The notes under the pieces were generated by a model. The model did no database searches. It was given only the letters and a program-made list of their open reading frames with translations, and had not been told where the DNA came from. Positions 45,879 through 55,663 of a DNA stretch of 64,000 bases are shown piece after piece; the stretch's first letter is position 1; every line of letters begins with the position of its first letter. A program made the position numbers and the translations under genes. The DNA comes from Paenibacillus profundus (GTDB lineage: Bacteria > Bacillota > Bacilli > Paenibacillales > Paenibacillaceae): the NCBI RefSeq assembly GCF_021369635.1, contig NZ_JAJNBZ010000012.1, positions 1 to 64,000 of the forward strand. The letters are read 5' to 3'.

Positions 45879-46907
45879 CTATGAGCATGACTGATCGATG
45901 CTTCTTTTGGTTTTGGTTGCTTGCGGGGTGAAGTAAGCTGTGGCTGCTCCAAGCAGAATCATGGCGCAACCAGAAAGGAAAAATACGCCCCCCACTTGAA
46001 ACAATCCAGCGAGAAAGGCACCGATGGCAGGAGCTATTACAATGAAGCCATTTATGATTGCATTTCCGATACTGGATACACGCCCCATCATATGCTCCGG
46101 TGTCGATACTTGCAGTAAGTATCCGTAGCTAACCGTGATAAAAGCGATGCAGGCGCCTATCAATAACCAAATGGCGAACCACAATGAAAGCCAACTCGGT
46201 ACGTATTGTAAGCTTCCTAATCCCGTAATTGCGATAAAAAATCCCAGAAATACGGCGGAGAAAGTCATCATAAGCACTTGGTTCAGCTGATTTCCATAGC
46301 GACCGATTATTAGGGTACCGACGAGGCTCCCTAGACCAACCGCACTTGTAAAAAACGCGAACTGTGTTTCCGTAAATCCCATGCCCTTAGCCAATAAGAC
46401 GCTCAAGCTGTCAAACAAGAACAAATTGAAAAAAACGGCTCCGTTAAATATCATCAGGAGCAGCAGGATGTGTGTCTTCACAACGTAAGCGATGCCTTCT
46501 TTTAATTCGTTCCAGAAATTCGTTGTTGTGCCCTTCTGTTGGCATTCAGCATCTTGTGTAATCGTTCTCTGTTTACCGGAAGGCAAGTAGATGAGGATGA
46601 AGGCGGATAGTAGAAAGCTTATGCCATCAATGACGAATGCGGTCTGAGGGGTGGAAACTGCGAGAACAATACCGCCTAGTGCCGGTCCTAATACCTTGGA
46701 GAAGTTGACTGAAAACTGGCTGATCGCATTTGCTTGAAGGAGGATATCTTCTGGAACAAAGACTTTGATCGCGCTCTGTCTGGCGGGATCAAACAACGCA
46801 TGAAAGATCCCTTTCACAATAACAAGTAAAAGAACGACATAAGCATTCGGAGCAACTACGAGACAAAATGCGAAAAGCGCGCGCAACAGATCGCAAACAA
46901 CCATCAC
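45879..46907 (-). pseudogene. MFS transporter lacking its first helices, joined to ABC exporter remnant
   Basis: A 342-residue frame with about ten helices of an EntS-like MFS exporter (FHALFDPARQSAIKVFVPED; STPEHMMGRVSSIGNAIING). Normal members have about 410 residues with two more helices and the DRxxR loop at the front. Here the sequence starts at MMVVCDLLRALFAF, the residues just after that loop. Directly upstream in another frame is the broken ABC exporter. The two genes were joined by a deletion, so this is probably non-functional. Siderophore export would fit the context. Confidence 0.6.
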
Positions 46908-47842
46908 TCACTCCCCCCTCGCCGATGAGTGTGTCATAAGCCTTCGGCAAACGCTCAATAAACTCATGGCATTGGGCTGCCCTTGCTGCTGCGTATACTT
47001 CCTCTTTGGTTGCTGTCGGCCTGCCCGCCAGAATGTTATTGTAGAGGGTGTCCGAGAACAGGAAGGTATCTTGGAACACAAAGGACATGGTATCCATCAG
47101 TTCGTGTGTTCTCATATCTCGGATATCCACACCGCCAATGGTGATGCTTCCTTTCTGAACATCCCAAAACCGGGGGATAAGCTGGGCAATAGTAGATTTC
47201 CCGGAGCCGGAGGGGCCGACCAGCGCCGTGATTTTCCCCTGGAGTGCGGTAAAGTTTATTCCTTTCAACACCTCAATACCGCCCTCGCCACCATACCAAA
47301 AGGACACCTCACTAAACCCGATGTCATGAGAGGAAGGCGGGTTGCCGGATTTAGGCTCCTCTATGGTCTTTTCTTTACCTATTTCATCCATGCGCTTGAC
47401 CCCTTCGACAATGACCGAAAGGGTAGATGCAAAGCTGCTGAGTTTGAAAATCGGCGTGGAAATGCCTGGCGCCAAAACAAGGAAGAATATCAGGGTTGCG
47501 GCAAAGGCCATGTTGTTGGGATCTCTGCTGATGAGTAACAGTCCGACAGGCAGAACAAAGGTTGCCAGTGATAAAGCATTTTTATTAAAGTAACCAAGCG
47601 GAAGAGAGCCGATGTGATCCGATAACTTTACTCTAATCCCATACAAGATGCGAAATGCGGCAATGTGCGAGCACATTCCCCAGACATACATAAAGAAATA
47701 TCCTAACACCATTGCCACAGCGCCCCCCACGGCCCATCTTATGACGTACGAGGCATCTATAGTGGAAATGTCCGAGCAGCGACTTTTTTTCACCCGCAAG
47801 CTCCAACAGTCGGGAAATGCCTGTTTTCATTTTATGGTCCAA
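46908..47842 (-). pseudogene. ABC exporter half-molecule, frameshifted and truncated
   Basis: The N-terminus (MDHKMKTGISRLLELAGEKK) lies in one frame and overlaps the end of the ECF ATPase gene; after about 25 residues it shifts frame into the membrane domain, which has lost its middle (FNKNALSLATFVLPVG). The ATPase part keeps Walker A GPSGSGKST and the Q-loop SFVFQDTFLFS but stops at DTLIGEGG, before the LSGGE signature and Walker B, where the MFS sequence begins. It is of the YbtP/Q or IrtAB exporter-like type. Confidence 0.7.
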
Positions 47843-49274
47843 TCGTTCTCACTCTTTCCTGTTCGTTTCTCATTTCCACCACATGGTCGCAGGCTAGCTC
47901 CGTCAGAATCCTGTCGTGCGTAATGATGACGACGGTTTTTCCTGCCCGCGCAAGCTTTTTTGCCCATGCGGCAACTTTAAGCACACCATCGCCGTCGAGC
48001 CCGCTGGTCGGTTCGTCCAGCACGATCAGTTCCGCGTCTGAGCAGTAAGCCGCAGCCATGGTGACCCGCTGCTTCTCTCCCCCGGACAGGGACGCGGGAT
48101 GCCTGTCCCGAAGCGCTCTTAGATCAAAGGTGTCCATCGCTTCATAGGCCCTCAAGCGGAGCTCATCATTCAGACGCCTGCCCAGTACAATTTCATTCCC
48201 CACGCTATCGGCATAGATCTGGTAGTCCGCATCCTGCATCACCAAATAACTCAAGCTGCGCCTTCCTGCTGCTGAGCGTTTCTTCCCTCCGTAATAGACT
48301 TCTCCGCGTTGCTGCCGCATAAGACCACAAAGCACTTTGCCCAGCGTCGTTTTTCCAACGCCGTTCTCTCCGGTCAGTGCGGTAACGCTGCCCGTCCTCA
48401 GGGTGATATCCAGCCCTTTCATGGGCTTACACGTTTTTCGATAAGCATAAGACAACGATTTCCCTTCCCAAACATAACGAGATGCATCGTTGTTCGTATT
48501 CTCATGGATGTTTACCCGAGTCATATCCGGATGGCGCAGCCCATACGGCTTCACGTCCTCATAGCGAAGTGCCGCAAAATCATCCTTTGTCCAAATTCGA
48601 GCGATTGTCCCTTTTTCGATTAACACGTAACGGTCAACCACATCTAAAAAAGCGTGCAGCCTGTGCTCGCTAATGATCAGCGTCGTACCAGACTGCTTAA
48701 GCTGTAAGAGGATCTGCACCAGATCGGAAGTTGCTTTCTCATCCAGGTTGGCGCTCGGTTCGTCCAGTATCAATAGCTTCGGAGACAATATCGTTGCCGC
48801 GGCAATGGCTGCCTTTTGCTTTTGCCCGCTTGAGAGGCTATCCAAGGGACGATCCAGCAAATGCGGAATCTTCATACGAGCTGCTGCAGCTTGAACGAGA
48901 GTTCGGATTTCGGTAGACTCTATTCCCAAATTTTCTCCCGAGAAAGCCAACTCATCACCCACAAGAGACATAAAGAATTGGCTTCGCGGATCCTGAAATA
49001 CGGAACCCGTGAGCCTTGTCTTCTCTTCCGGGAGAAAAGAAGCTATGGGCTTGCCTGACACATGCACAGTGCCTGTCAGCTTCCCGGGATAGAATTGGGG
49101 TGCAAGACCATTAATCATGCGCAGAATCGTGCTCTTCCCACAGCCGGATCGTCCGCAAAGCACGACACATTCGCCTTCTTCAATCGATAGATGAAGGTCG
49201 GTTACACCCTCCGTCTCACTGCGACCCTCAACGTCGCTTTCGTATGTAAAGCCAGCTGCTATAAGCTCAATCAT
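47832..49274 (-). CDS. ECF transporter ATPase with two ATP-binding domains
   Basis: A 480-residue fusion of two ABC ATPases. Domain 1: GRSGCGKST, LSSGQKQKAAIA, LLILDEPSANLD. Domain 2 from about 265: GENGVGKTT, LSGGEKQRVTMA, LIVLDEPTSGLD. Such double ATPases serve as the EcfA/EcfA' pair of energy-coupling-factor importers. Next upstream are the T and S components, with 17- and 18-base gaps, so this is an operon of a complete importer. The Fur box upstream of the S gene suggests it brings in a metal complex or siderophore. Confidence 0.88.
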   Translation of the reverse strand: MIELIAAGFTYESDVEGRSETEGVTDLHLSIEEGECVVLCGRSGCGKSTILRMINGLAPQFYPGKLTGTVHVSGKPIASFLPEEKTRLTGSVFQDPRSQFFMSLVGDELAFSGENLGIESTEIRTLVQAAAARMKIPHLLDRPLDSLSSGQKQKAAIAAATILSPKLLILDEPSANLDEKATSDLVQILLQLKQSGTTLIISEHRLHAFLDVVDRYVLIEKGTIARIWTKDDFAALRYEDVKPYGLRHPDMTRVNIHENTNNDASRYVWEGKSLSYAYRKTCKPMKGLDITLRTGSVTALTGENGVGKTTLGKVLCGLMRQQRGEVYYGGKKRSAAGRRSLSYLVMQDADYQIYADSVGNEIVLGRRLNDELRLRAYEAMDTFDLRALRDRHPASLSGGEKQRVTMAAAYCSDAELIVLDEPTSGLDGDGVLKVAAWAKKLARAGKTVVIITHDRILTELACDHVVEMRNEQERVRTIGP

Positions 49275-49291
49275 TTTGTCCTCCTAAAACG

Positions 49292-49981
49292 CTACATAAC
49301 TACGTATATTCCTGTTGCTAGAATAAAAAACATCAATATCGCGAGACCATCCACCGTCCTGAATCCAACCGGATACGCACTGCTCCGAGTGACGGTACAT
49401 TCGATGCCCCGAAGTACAGCCGACGCGGCCAACTCGGAAGACAGCTTTAGACAGCGCACAACAAGCGGCATCAAAAAGCATTCATAGGCTAACGCTGGTT
49501 GTCGCAGCACACTGTACCAATGCTGAAAAATTCCCCGTGCACGCATGCCATTCCGAATCGAAACCATTTCCTGCACAATGACTGGAAAGAAGCGAATCAG
49601 GATACAGATGGTAATAATCAGATTCTTCGGCAAACGCATGCGTTCAAATGCACACATCATAACGCTTGGTGAAGAGGCCATAAGTGCGGAAGCAATCATC
49701 ATCAATGGAATCATTGTGCTAAAGGTATAAAAAATAATAACGAAGGTTCCAAGCGCAGTACCGCCTAACGCAATGACAGCCGCTTTGAAGCAAACAAACA
49801 GAAGCCCATATTGAAATGCTTTTTTAAACAAGCCGAGAACCACTAAATAAAGCATACCCAATAGCATGATAGCAATGGATTGAGCATGAGAAGCCGCAAT
49901 AAGTGCCAGAATGCTCATAAGAAGCAGAATAAGCAAATGCGTGCGCGGATCCAGCCTTACCTTCTTGATGCGCAAATTCAA
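49292..49981 (-). CDS. ECF transporter T component
   Basis: A 229-residue membrane protein with five or six helices and the two coupling motifs that contact the ATPases: GMRARGIFQ (near 148) and VLRGIE (near 192; Arg-Gly kept, preceding Ala changed to Leu). It links S protein and ATPases in the membrane. Gene order S, T, A is compact. Confidence 0.82.
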   Translation of the reverse strand: MNLRIKKVRLDPRTHLLILLLMSILALIAASHAQSIAIMLLGMLYLVVLGLFKKAFQYGLLFVCFKAAVIALGGTALGTFVIIFYTFSTMIPLMMIASALMASSPSVMMCAFERMRLPKNLIITICILIRFFPVIVQEMVSIRNGMRARGIFQHWYSVLRQPALAYECFLMPLVVRCLKLSSELAASAVLRGIECTVTRSSAYPVGFRTVDGLAILMFFILATGIYVVM

Positions 49982-49999
49982 TCTATTACCCTCCTGCCG

Positions 50000-50629
50000 C
50001 TAGATCAGCTTTGCTTTCTTGATGTGCCTGTTCAGGAATTTATCCCCTATTAAACAACCAAGTACCGACCCTGCTAAGGTGACGAGGACCATCACAGCTA
50101 TCATGCTGGGAGTTTCGTAGTAATAGAACATCGTATTCATGGCCTCCTGCGTATAGCTGGCAGAATAGATTTCGATCATTTTCTGCTTGAAGAAGATTAG
50201 GGGAAGTACGGCGCATAGCGCGAAGCCTGCAAAAAAGATGCTGTATCCAACTGCATTGCGCTTCCAATTGAGGTAACTGTCCTTGCCGATCATGGCAAGC
50301 TCACCGATGATGCCAAAACCGAGCAAAAAAAGCATATTGATCAGTCCCATCGCCAGAAAAAACAACACGGAGATTGTCGCGCAAGCAAATAACACACCGC
50401 GCCTGGAAATTTTCCCTGCCATAACTATATAGAGGGGGCCGCATAACAAAGCCATTATGCCTGGTCCTGCGAGATAGGCAACCGCTGGTGTAAACAGCAT
50501 AGAAGCGCCCATGGATACAGTCGTCATAATGATCATAATCACAATATTAAAAATCACGCAGGTGACAACATCCTTAATCCCCCACCGATTTTGTTGTGTA
50601 CCTATGTTTTGAACACTTAACTCTTGCAT
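50000..50629 (-). CDS. ECF transporter substrate-binding S component (MptD-like)
   Basis: A 209-residue protein with about six helices, of the size of S components, resembling the group called MptD in Firmicutes. ATG at 50629 has GAGAGGAG upstream; the frame is open from 50665. It decides substrate. A Fur box lies 70 bases upstream, so it is repressed when iron is plentiful. The substrate is inferred only to be iron-related. Confidence 0.72.
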   Translation of the reverse strand: MQELSVQNIGTQQNRWGIKDVVTCVIFNIVIMIIMTTVSMGASMLFTPAVAYLAGPGIMALLCGPLYIVMAGKISRRGVLFACATISVLFFLAMGLINMLFLLGFGIIGELAMIGKDSYLNWKRNAVGYSIFFAGFALCAVLPLIFFKQKMIEIYSASYTQEAMNTMFYYYETPSMIAVMVLVTLAGSVLGCLIGDKFLNRHIKKAKLI

Positions 50630-50696
50630 ACCTGTTAGTCTCCTCTCGATTTTGCAATAGATCATATTTTTTTGCTGTATTGATTCACTCTCGGTT

Positions 50697-50716
50697 TATT
50701 GAGAATGATTCTCTAT
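50697..50716. promoter_or_regulatory. Fur box upstream of the ECF operon
   Basis: TTGAGAATGATTCTCTAT holds the palindrome GAGAATGATTCTC, the 7-1-7 Fur form TGAGAATnATTCTCA with one mismatch. Confidence 0.75.
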
Positions 50717-50794
50717 AGGATAGTATGCGGGATACCTTTCAGAATCCGTTAACACTTTACGGAACAAAATAAATAGAAAACGGATTATTTTTGC

Positions 50795-50823
50795 ATAAAA
50801 AAACTGCCAGCACTTGCTGACAG
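50795..50823 (-). terminator. rho-independent terminator of the AraC gene
   Basis: Minus strand CTGTCAGCA / TGCTGGCAG (eight of nine pairs, two-base loop) followed by TTTTTTTATGC, 29 bases after the stop. Confidence 0.8.
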
Positions 50824-50851
50824 CAGTGTTAAATCTGTTTATTCAAAATGT

Positions 50852-51856
50852 TTACTTTGCGACATGACGTAAATATTCTCCCGGGTTAATCCCGAATTTC
50901 TTACGAAAAGATAATGTAAAAAAGCTCAAATTTCCATAGCCGACCAAAAACGCGGCATCACTGACCGAAACTCCTTTTTCTTCAAAAAGAAGGCGTGCTG
51001 TTTCCAATCGTTGATCAATCAAGTACGCATGCACCGATTTTCCATACATCTCCTTAAATCCTTTTTTCAGCTTGCATTCATTCAAGCTAACCATCTTGGA
51101 AAGATCGTTCAAGGTTAGCGAAGCGGCAATATTTTGATCCAAGATGTCCTTGGTTTTGCGAATGCTGCTCATATCTTGTTTGGAAAGATTCACGGAACGG
51201 TGATTTATCCCATTTTGCCAAACGACCTCTCCCACATATGTAGCGATCAGTTCAAGTATTTTACCTTCCATATAGACGCTTCTCAGTGATTTGTCATACG
51301 GGCAATTCCGGATCTGCTGAAGAATCACCTTGACCGCAGGTGTCATTGGATATTTCCCAAAAATCTCATATCGGTTTTCTTTAACGGCATGATTATGTTC
51401 TTTATAAATGTTTTGCAGGATCGTATGAAATGCAACGGGATGAACTTTCACACCCATAAATCGGTATATTTTTTCAGGCTCTATGATAGATTTTTCCTTG
51501 CCTTTTGCGTTGTTGATCAAAAAGCACTCGTTCGTTTCAAAATCAAATCGGTTTTTCATTCCTTGTACATTCCAATTCCAATGAGCCCCCTCTCCCAAAC
51601 AAAAAAACAGATCCACAGAGGCAGTGCTTGAAACCGATTCAACATCTATCTTCTGATGAAACATCATCTCAAAGTCCGTTATTTGAATTCTGTCGTTAGA
51701 AGAGAGCACTCTGGCGTATCCTTTACCGAGCTCTTCGGAAATCGCATATTCGCATTTTCCGGATTCTCCTTCACGTCTAAAACCTTCACGAATCGAGGAT
51801 CTCTCAATTACGAATGGTTCGATCTCATCATTGTGTTGCAATTTAGCCTCAGACAT
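50852..51856 (-). CDS. AraC-family regulator, PchR/YbtA-like
   Basis: A 334-residue protein. The C-terminal 100 residues have two helix-turn-helices (LTLNDLSKMVSLNECKLKKG; VSDAAFLVGYGNLSFFTLSF, ending RKKFGINPGEYLRH). The N-terminal 220 residues have the length and layout of PchR/YbtA-type regulators, which sense a ferri-siderophore and activate uptake genes. It lies next to the ECF operon and has its own near-perfect Fur box upstream. Likely activator of the ECF and exporter genes. Confidence 0.82.
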   Translation of the reverse strand: MSEAKLQHNDEIEPFVIERSSIREGFRREGESGKCEYAISEELGKGYARVLSSNDRIQITDFEMMFHQKIDVESVSSTASVDLFFCLGEGAHWNWNVQGMKNRFDFETNECFLINNAKGKEKSIIEPEKIYRFMGVKVHPVAFHTILQNIYKEHNHAVKENRYEIFGKYPMTPAVKVILQQIRNCPYDKSLRSVYMEGKILELIATYVGEVVWQNGINHRSVNLSKQDMSSIRKTKDILDQNIAASLTLNDLSKMVSLNECKLKKGFKEMYGKSVHAYLIDQRLETARLLFEEKGVSVSDAAFLVGYGNLSFFTLSFRKKFGINPGEYLRHVAK

Positions 51857-51910
51857 ATGTTACACGCCACTTCCTTTACCTTTATGAACGTTATGCTGCT
51901 CTTATTTTAT

Positions 51911-51929
51911 ATGATAATGATTATCATTG
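51911..51929. promoter_or_regulatory. Fur box upstream of the PchR-like regulator
   Basis: ATGATAATGATTATCATTG matches the Fur consensus GATAATGATAATCATTATC closely and is palindromic over 17 bases. It lies 54 bases before the regulator's start. Confidence 0.88.
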
Positions 51930-51971
51930 TCTATTAGTTGCCTTACTTTTCAGGAATGATCTAACAAAATA

Positions 51972-52006
51972 AAGCCGGAGCGCATATTCAATCGGCGCTC
52001 CGGCTT
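51972..52006 (-). terminator. strong hairpin terminator
   Basis: Perfect 12-bp stem AAGCCGGAGCGC / GCGCTCCGGCTT, 11-base loop, then TATTTTG on the minus strand. The same stem recurs at 59605-59638, so this is a repeated terminator sequence in this strain. Confidence 0.75.
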
Positions 52007-52068
52007 GCATCAACACTTCCATTTATTAAACTCACTAACGTCCACGTCCTCAGACTCCAAACCGTCCT

Positions 52069-52500
52069 TTATTTCAGCCGCTTGCCGCCTACACCCGCTT
52101 CCTCCAGAATCTTCTTCAGCCGTTTGATTCGCTCATCCAACAGTTTGAATGAAGCTATCTCTGCTCGAGCTTTTTTCGATGTTTGGCTAGCCGCTGGGCC
52201 AGATGGTCATTCCCCATTAATTTTGATGCCTTTATCGTTTTATCATAGAGAATCAATCCCATATTTTCTACCGATTTGGAAATACCATTTTCAGCGAACG
52301 CCCATATCTTTGCAGAAACAGGATGGTCTTTGCCATAGAAGATTATCAAATCGGCACAAATCTCCATAATTTGTCTGTCTAGCCCATCGCAATGCCATGA
52401 CTTGTCCTTTATCGTCCGGGGAATGATCTTTTGAAGCGTGTTCCAAGCGGCCAACTGCTCACCTGCTTCACTATGCGGATCAAATTTTTTAGCAGCCGGG
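52069..52500 (-). pseudogene. C-terminal pieces of the large hypothetical gene, in two other frames
   Basis: After the stop at 52501 a second frame gives PAAKKFDPHSEAGEQLAAWN through KDHPVSAKIWAFAENGISKS to LAKHRKKLEQR (stop 52155). A third frame then gives ARAEIASFKLLDERIKRLKK and GVGGKRLK (stop 52069). The three pieces read on as one protein, so two frameshifts are likely. Both lie near runs of six A/T (52484 and 52165), where sequencing or replication slips. Alternatively the second piece is a separate gene. Confidence 0.5.
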
Positions 52501-54171
52501 TTAGCCAGTTGCAGCCGATAAAAGCCTTGATAGCAATTGCTGCTTCTCTCCTTTTGCTTTGGCGGCGACAGCTCGAAGCTTGTCCACTCCACCCCACAAA
52601 ATATAGACTATATGCTCCACTTCATACTGCTGCAAACCACTGATCTTATTAAGCAGCAGCCTTAAATTATCTTCCTCCTCCACGGCCGCTTTGATCTTCA
52701 GCTTCATTGAGTCCGTACCATGCAGTAAGCACGCAACAAGCGTGGACATAGTCTCCGCATTCACGCCATGCTGTTCTACGAATGCAGCCGTGAAGAAATT
52801 TTGAACAGACTGGTGCTCTTCGTCGACTGCTGCCATATAATCCTCCACTAGCGCAAAATAGCTCTGATCCGCCAACCCGAGGCCAAAGACCGCATAGCTG
52901 CCTGGCATGCAGTTCTTTTCCCCCTCCGTATCCTCATACCATTCAAATTGTTCCATCGCTACACGAGCATACTCTTCCAACAGAGGGTGCAAACTCGGAT
53001 ATTCCATCACGTTGGCAAAGAAACGATGCGTACCCGACTTCGCTAACCCTTTGATAGGCAAAAACTGCTTCACACTGGATTTCAGCTTAATTTGATAGCT
53101 TTTAGGGAAGCTTTGTGTTAGCAATCGGCAAATAAATCGGATAGCACGCGCATAGCTCTCTTCGGCTTCTTGCTTAATGGCGATGCTTACCGTAGCGAAG
53201 ACATCGTTAGCCTTGCATTCCACATATTCGTCTCTGAAATAAACCACTTCCTTGGCTAACGTTCCGCTACCTTCCTTCATGAAGCGCGATGCCCGGATGC
53301 TTCCCAGCTCAACGGCCCGTTCCAGAAAAGCAAGCCCCTTGCTTCTGCTGTAAGCAGGCTCGTATTTAATAATTGCCACCGCTGTATATAATAGCAGCTC
53401 AATCGGTCCTTGCTCGGTGCTTTCTAGCTGGATATCGCTTTTTCTTGTATACTCTTTTTGATTCCACTGTGTTCCCTGAATATCAAAATAACGGGGAAGA
53501 AATTTTTTCTCCACCCAATTTCGCAACGCATTCACAATCTTCGTACGATGCTCCGCAAGTTGCTGTTTATTCCCTTTGTTCAACTCCTGAATCTTGTCGA
53601 AGATGGATATGATCCGGCCTGCATCCTGTTCGGGAAATAACCCCTCATCCAGCAGATGCCTGGAGAGAAAGAACGTTTCCAAAGGCTTGGTAGGCGTCTT
53701 CCCCGCTTCGAGCTTCGTTTGGATATAAGATGCGATTCGTTTCAGCAGCTGCTCCTTCTTCATCTCATCGACATACTCAAGAATAGGGAGCTTCACCTCC
53801 CCCCCCTGCATGCGAAACCTGCCCCAGAACGTAAATTGGTAATTGATCAATGCCGAGTGCTGAAGACTATTTAATTTCTGCTGCATGAATAGGGCAAGCT
53901 GGGGTGTAATCTGCTCCCTGACTTGTTCCTCGGACAGAAGCTCGGCAGACTCTCCCTGTCTGTTCTTCACTTTTGGCGACATAAAATCAAGTTCAGAATC
54001 CGTAACACTGATTTTACCCTTGGCATACTCCAGTAGGGCATAATCGTGAATCCCGACTTGAAGCGAGGTGCGCTTCGCAATTCCTTCAACATCCTTGTCA
54101 CCGATATAATCAAACCATTCGTTAATGGACGCTTTCATTTCATCTAAAATTGTATCCGTCATGATCTCCAC
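52501..54171 (-). CDS. large hypothetical protein (DUF6138-like)
   Basis: A 556-residue soluble protein, mostly helical. It opens DEMKASINEWFDYIGDKDVE and carries HYAL-type helices throughout; I believe it belongs to the family called DUF6138, from memory of its front. No enzymatic motif is seen. It probably loses its natural end through a frameshift. The start is uncertain: GTG at 54171 or ATG nine bases on, with a GGAG very close. It stands between the iron regulator and a siderophore-binding gene but has no Fur box. Confidence 0.6.
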   Translation of the reverse strand: MEIMTDTILDEMKASINEWFDYIGDKDVEGIAKRTSLQVGIHDYALLEYAKGKISVTDSELDFMSPKVKNRQGESAELLSEEQVREQITPQLALFMQQKLNSLQHSALINYQFTFWGRFRMQGGEVKLPILEYVDEMKKEQLLKRIASYIQTKLEAGKTPTKPLETFFLSRHLLDEGLFPEQDAGRIISIFDKIQELNKGNKQQLAEHRTKIVNALRNWVEKKFLPRYFDIQGTQWNQKEYTRKSDIQLESTEQGPIELLLYTAVAIIKYEPAYSRSKGLAFLERAVELGSIRASRFMKEGSGTLAKEVVYFRDEYVECKANDVFATVSIAIKQEAEESYARAIRFICRLLTQSFPKSYQIKLKSSVKQFLPIKGLAKSGTHRFFANVMEYPSLHPLLEEYARVAMEQFEWYEDTEGEKNCMPGSYAVFGLGLADQSYFALVEDYMAAVDEEHQSVQNFFTAAFVEQHGVNAETMSTLVACLLHGTDSMKLKIKAAVEEEDNLRLLLNKISGLQQYEVEHIVYILWGGVDKLRAVAAKAKGEKQQLLSRLLSAATG

Positions 54172-54222
54172 GTTATTTGCCGACTCCCATCATTGTTTAT
54201 CCTGTTGTTTCTCGCTAATTCT

Positions 54223-55257
54223 TTAAATCTTAGCATATAATTCAGGATGAATAAATGCCGCCACATCCTCATACAGATCGGCAAGTTGAAGACCGCCATT
54301 TATTGCACTTGTATATTCAGCTACCATCACATTCCCGGTTTTTATGGCACTGACATTTTGAAGTCTTTCGTTTGAAATGAGTTTGTTTCTCGTCGCTTCG
54401 CTATCGGGTTCCTGAAATTCCGTAATAATAATTTTCTCTGGATTAGCGGCAATGATTGCCTCGATTGACAACTCCATATATCCATCCTTCGACAATTTCA
54501 TATACTCCCCTCCTGCACCTTCAATCATTTCATCAATCATGCACCATGAAGGCGGATAGTAATAATAGGTATCACGTGCACCACCGATAAACAGTACTTT
54601 CGGAATTTCTTCAACCGCTCCAGCGATTTTCTTCACCTGATCGAATCTAGCTTCCTGCTCTTTCAAATAAGCATCAGTCTTGTCTTCCACATTAAAAGTC
54701 GAACCAAAATTTTTGATTTCCTTAAAATATTCCTCCATACTACGCCCGACTGTAAAATTAACAGCAGAGACTACCGGAATTCCACGGTCATTCCAAAAAG
54801 AAATGTCCCCCAATAAATCTTCTTTAAATGCAGAGGAAATAGAGTAAATAAGATCGGGCTGCAGAGCAAGCACAGATTCTTTGGACGGCCACGATTCTGT
54901 AATAAGAGGCAATTGTGCAATTTGATCTTCATATTTGGAGAAGGATTGATCTGAATATCCTATGCCAACGACTTTTTCCTTTTGCCCAAATTCAATCATA
55001 AGTTCAGCTACGGCTGATCCGACTACTACAACCCTTTTGGGTTCTTCTTTAATGGTTTGGGTTATCTCTTTCCCTTCATTCGTATAAAACTTGATCGAGA
55101 CGGGATAATGATCGTCGCCACCGCTTATTGATTGCAGGGCTTCGCCCTTCTTTTCTATGGCACTTTCCATCCCACTTGCCGGACCAGATGCTGTCTGCGT
55201 ACACGCTGTACACCATACAATCATCATCATAAGCAAAATAACCCCGCTTCTTTTCAT
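54223..55257 (-). CDS. iron-siderophore ABC transporter substrate-binding lipoprotein (FecB-like)
   Basis: About 344 residues: signal with lipobox VWCTAC, then a FecB/TroA fold (EEPKRVVVVGSAVAELMIEF, WPSKESVLALQPDLIYSISS, INGGLQLADLYEDVAAFIHP). ATG at 55257 is eight bases from GAGGAG; the GTG at 55266 touches it. A near-perfect Fur box lies 65 bases upstream. Unlike the other binding proteins here it ends in a long, different C-terminal pattern. No permease genes adjoin, so it must share one encoded elsewhere. Confidence 0.85.
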   Translation of the reverse strand: MKRSGVILLMMMIVWCTACTQTASGPASGMESAIEKKGEALQSISGGDDHYPVSIKFYTNEGKEITQTIKEEPKRVVVVGSAVAELMIEFGQKEKVVGIGYSDQSFSKYEDQIAQLPLITESWPSKESVLALQPDLIYSISSAFKEDLLGDISFWNDRGIPVVSAVNFTVGRSMEEYFKEIKNFGSTFNVEDKTDAYLKEQEARFDQVKKIAGAVEEIPKVLFIGGARDTYYYYPPSWCMIDEMIEGAGGEYMKLSKDGYMELSIEAIIAANPEKIIITEFQEPDSEATRNKLISNERLQNVSAIKTGNVMVAEYTSAINGGLQLADLYEDVAAFIHPELYAKI

Positions 55258-55321
55258 CAAGAACACTCCTCGTTGTGTATTTATCTCACCCGATCGAAAG
55301 CTTCGCTTTGGCCGAATGATT

Positions 55322-55342
55322 CATGATAATGATTATCATTTA
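55322..55342. promoter_or_regulatory. Fur box upstream of FecB-like gene
   Basis: CATGATAATGATTATCATTT, a 17-base palindrome nearly identical to the box at 51911. Confidence 0.88.
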
Positions 55343-55663
55343 CATTGATATTTTTATCTACCTGTTGCAGGAGGTTCTCTCCCTATTAAGGGAGCGGATT
55401 CAAAAAAAGCTACAAGCAGGAGGTCATCTGGGAAATGAAAATACCGTTGGCTTGGCTTTCTAGATAGGAGGGCCCCCGTTTAGCAGTAATATGACTTTCT
55501 CGCCCCTTTCTTTCCATGGATCGAATGAACAAAAAAGATGCCTTAGGACGGCATCTTCTTGTTATGATATTTCCAATGAAACAGCAGCATCCGCTTGCAT
55601 TGGCTAAAGTTGATTAGAGATAATTATCTCGGTCACTCTTAATCCTTTAACCTTTCAGAACAC
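55343..55663 (-). terminator. intergenic; terminator of the esterase gene at 55529-55557
   Basis: Minus strand AAGATGCC / GGCATCTT with a seven-base loop, followed by TTTTTGTTC, about 110 bases after the esterase stop. The rest of this stretch shows no gene. Confidence 0.65.
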
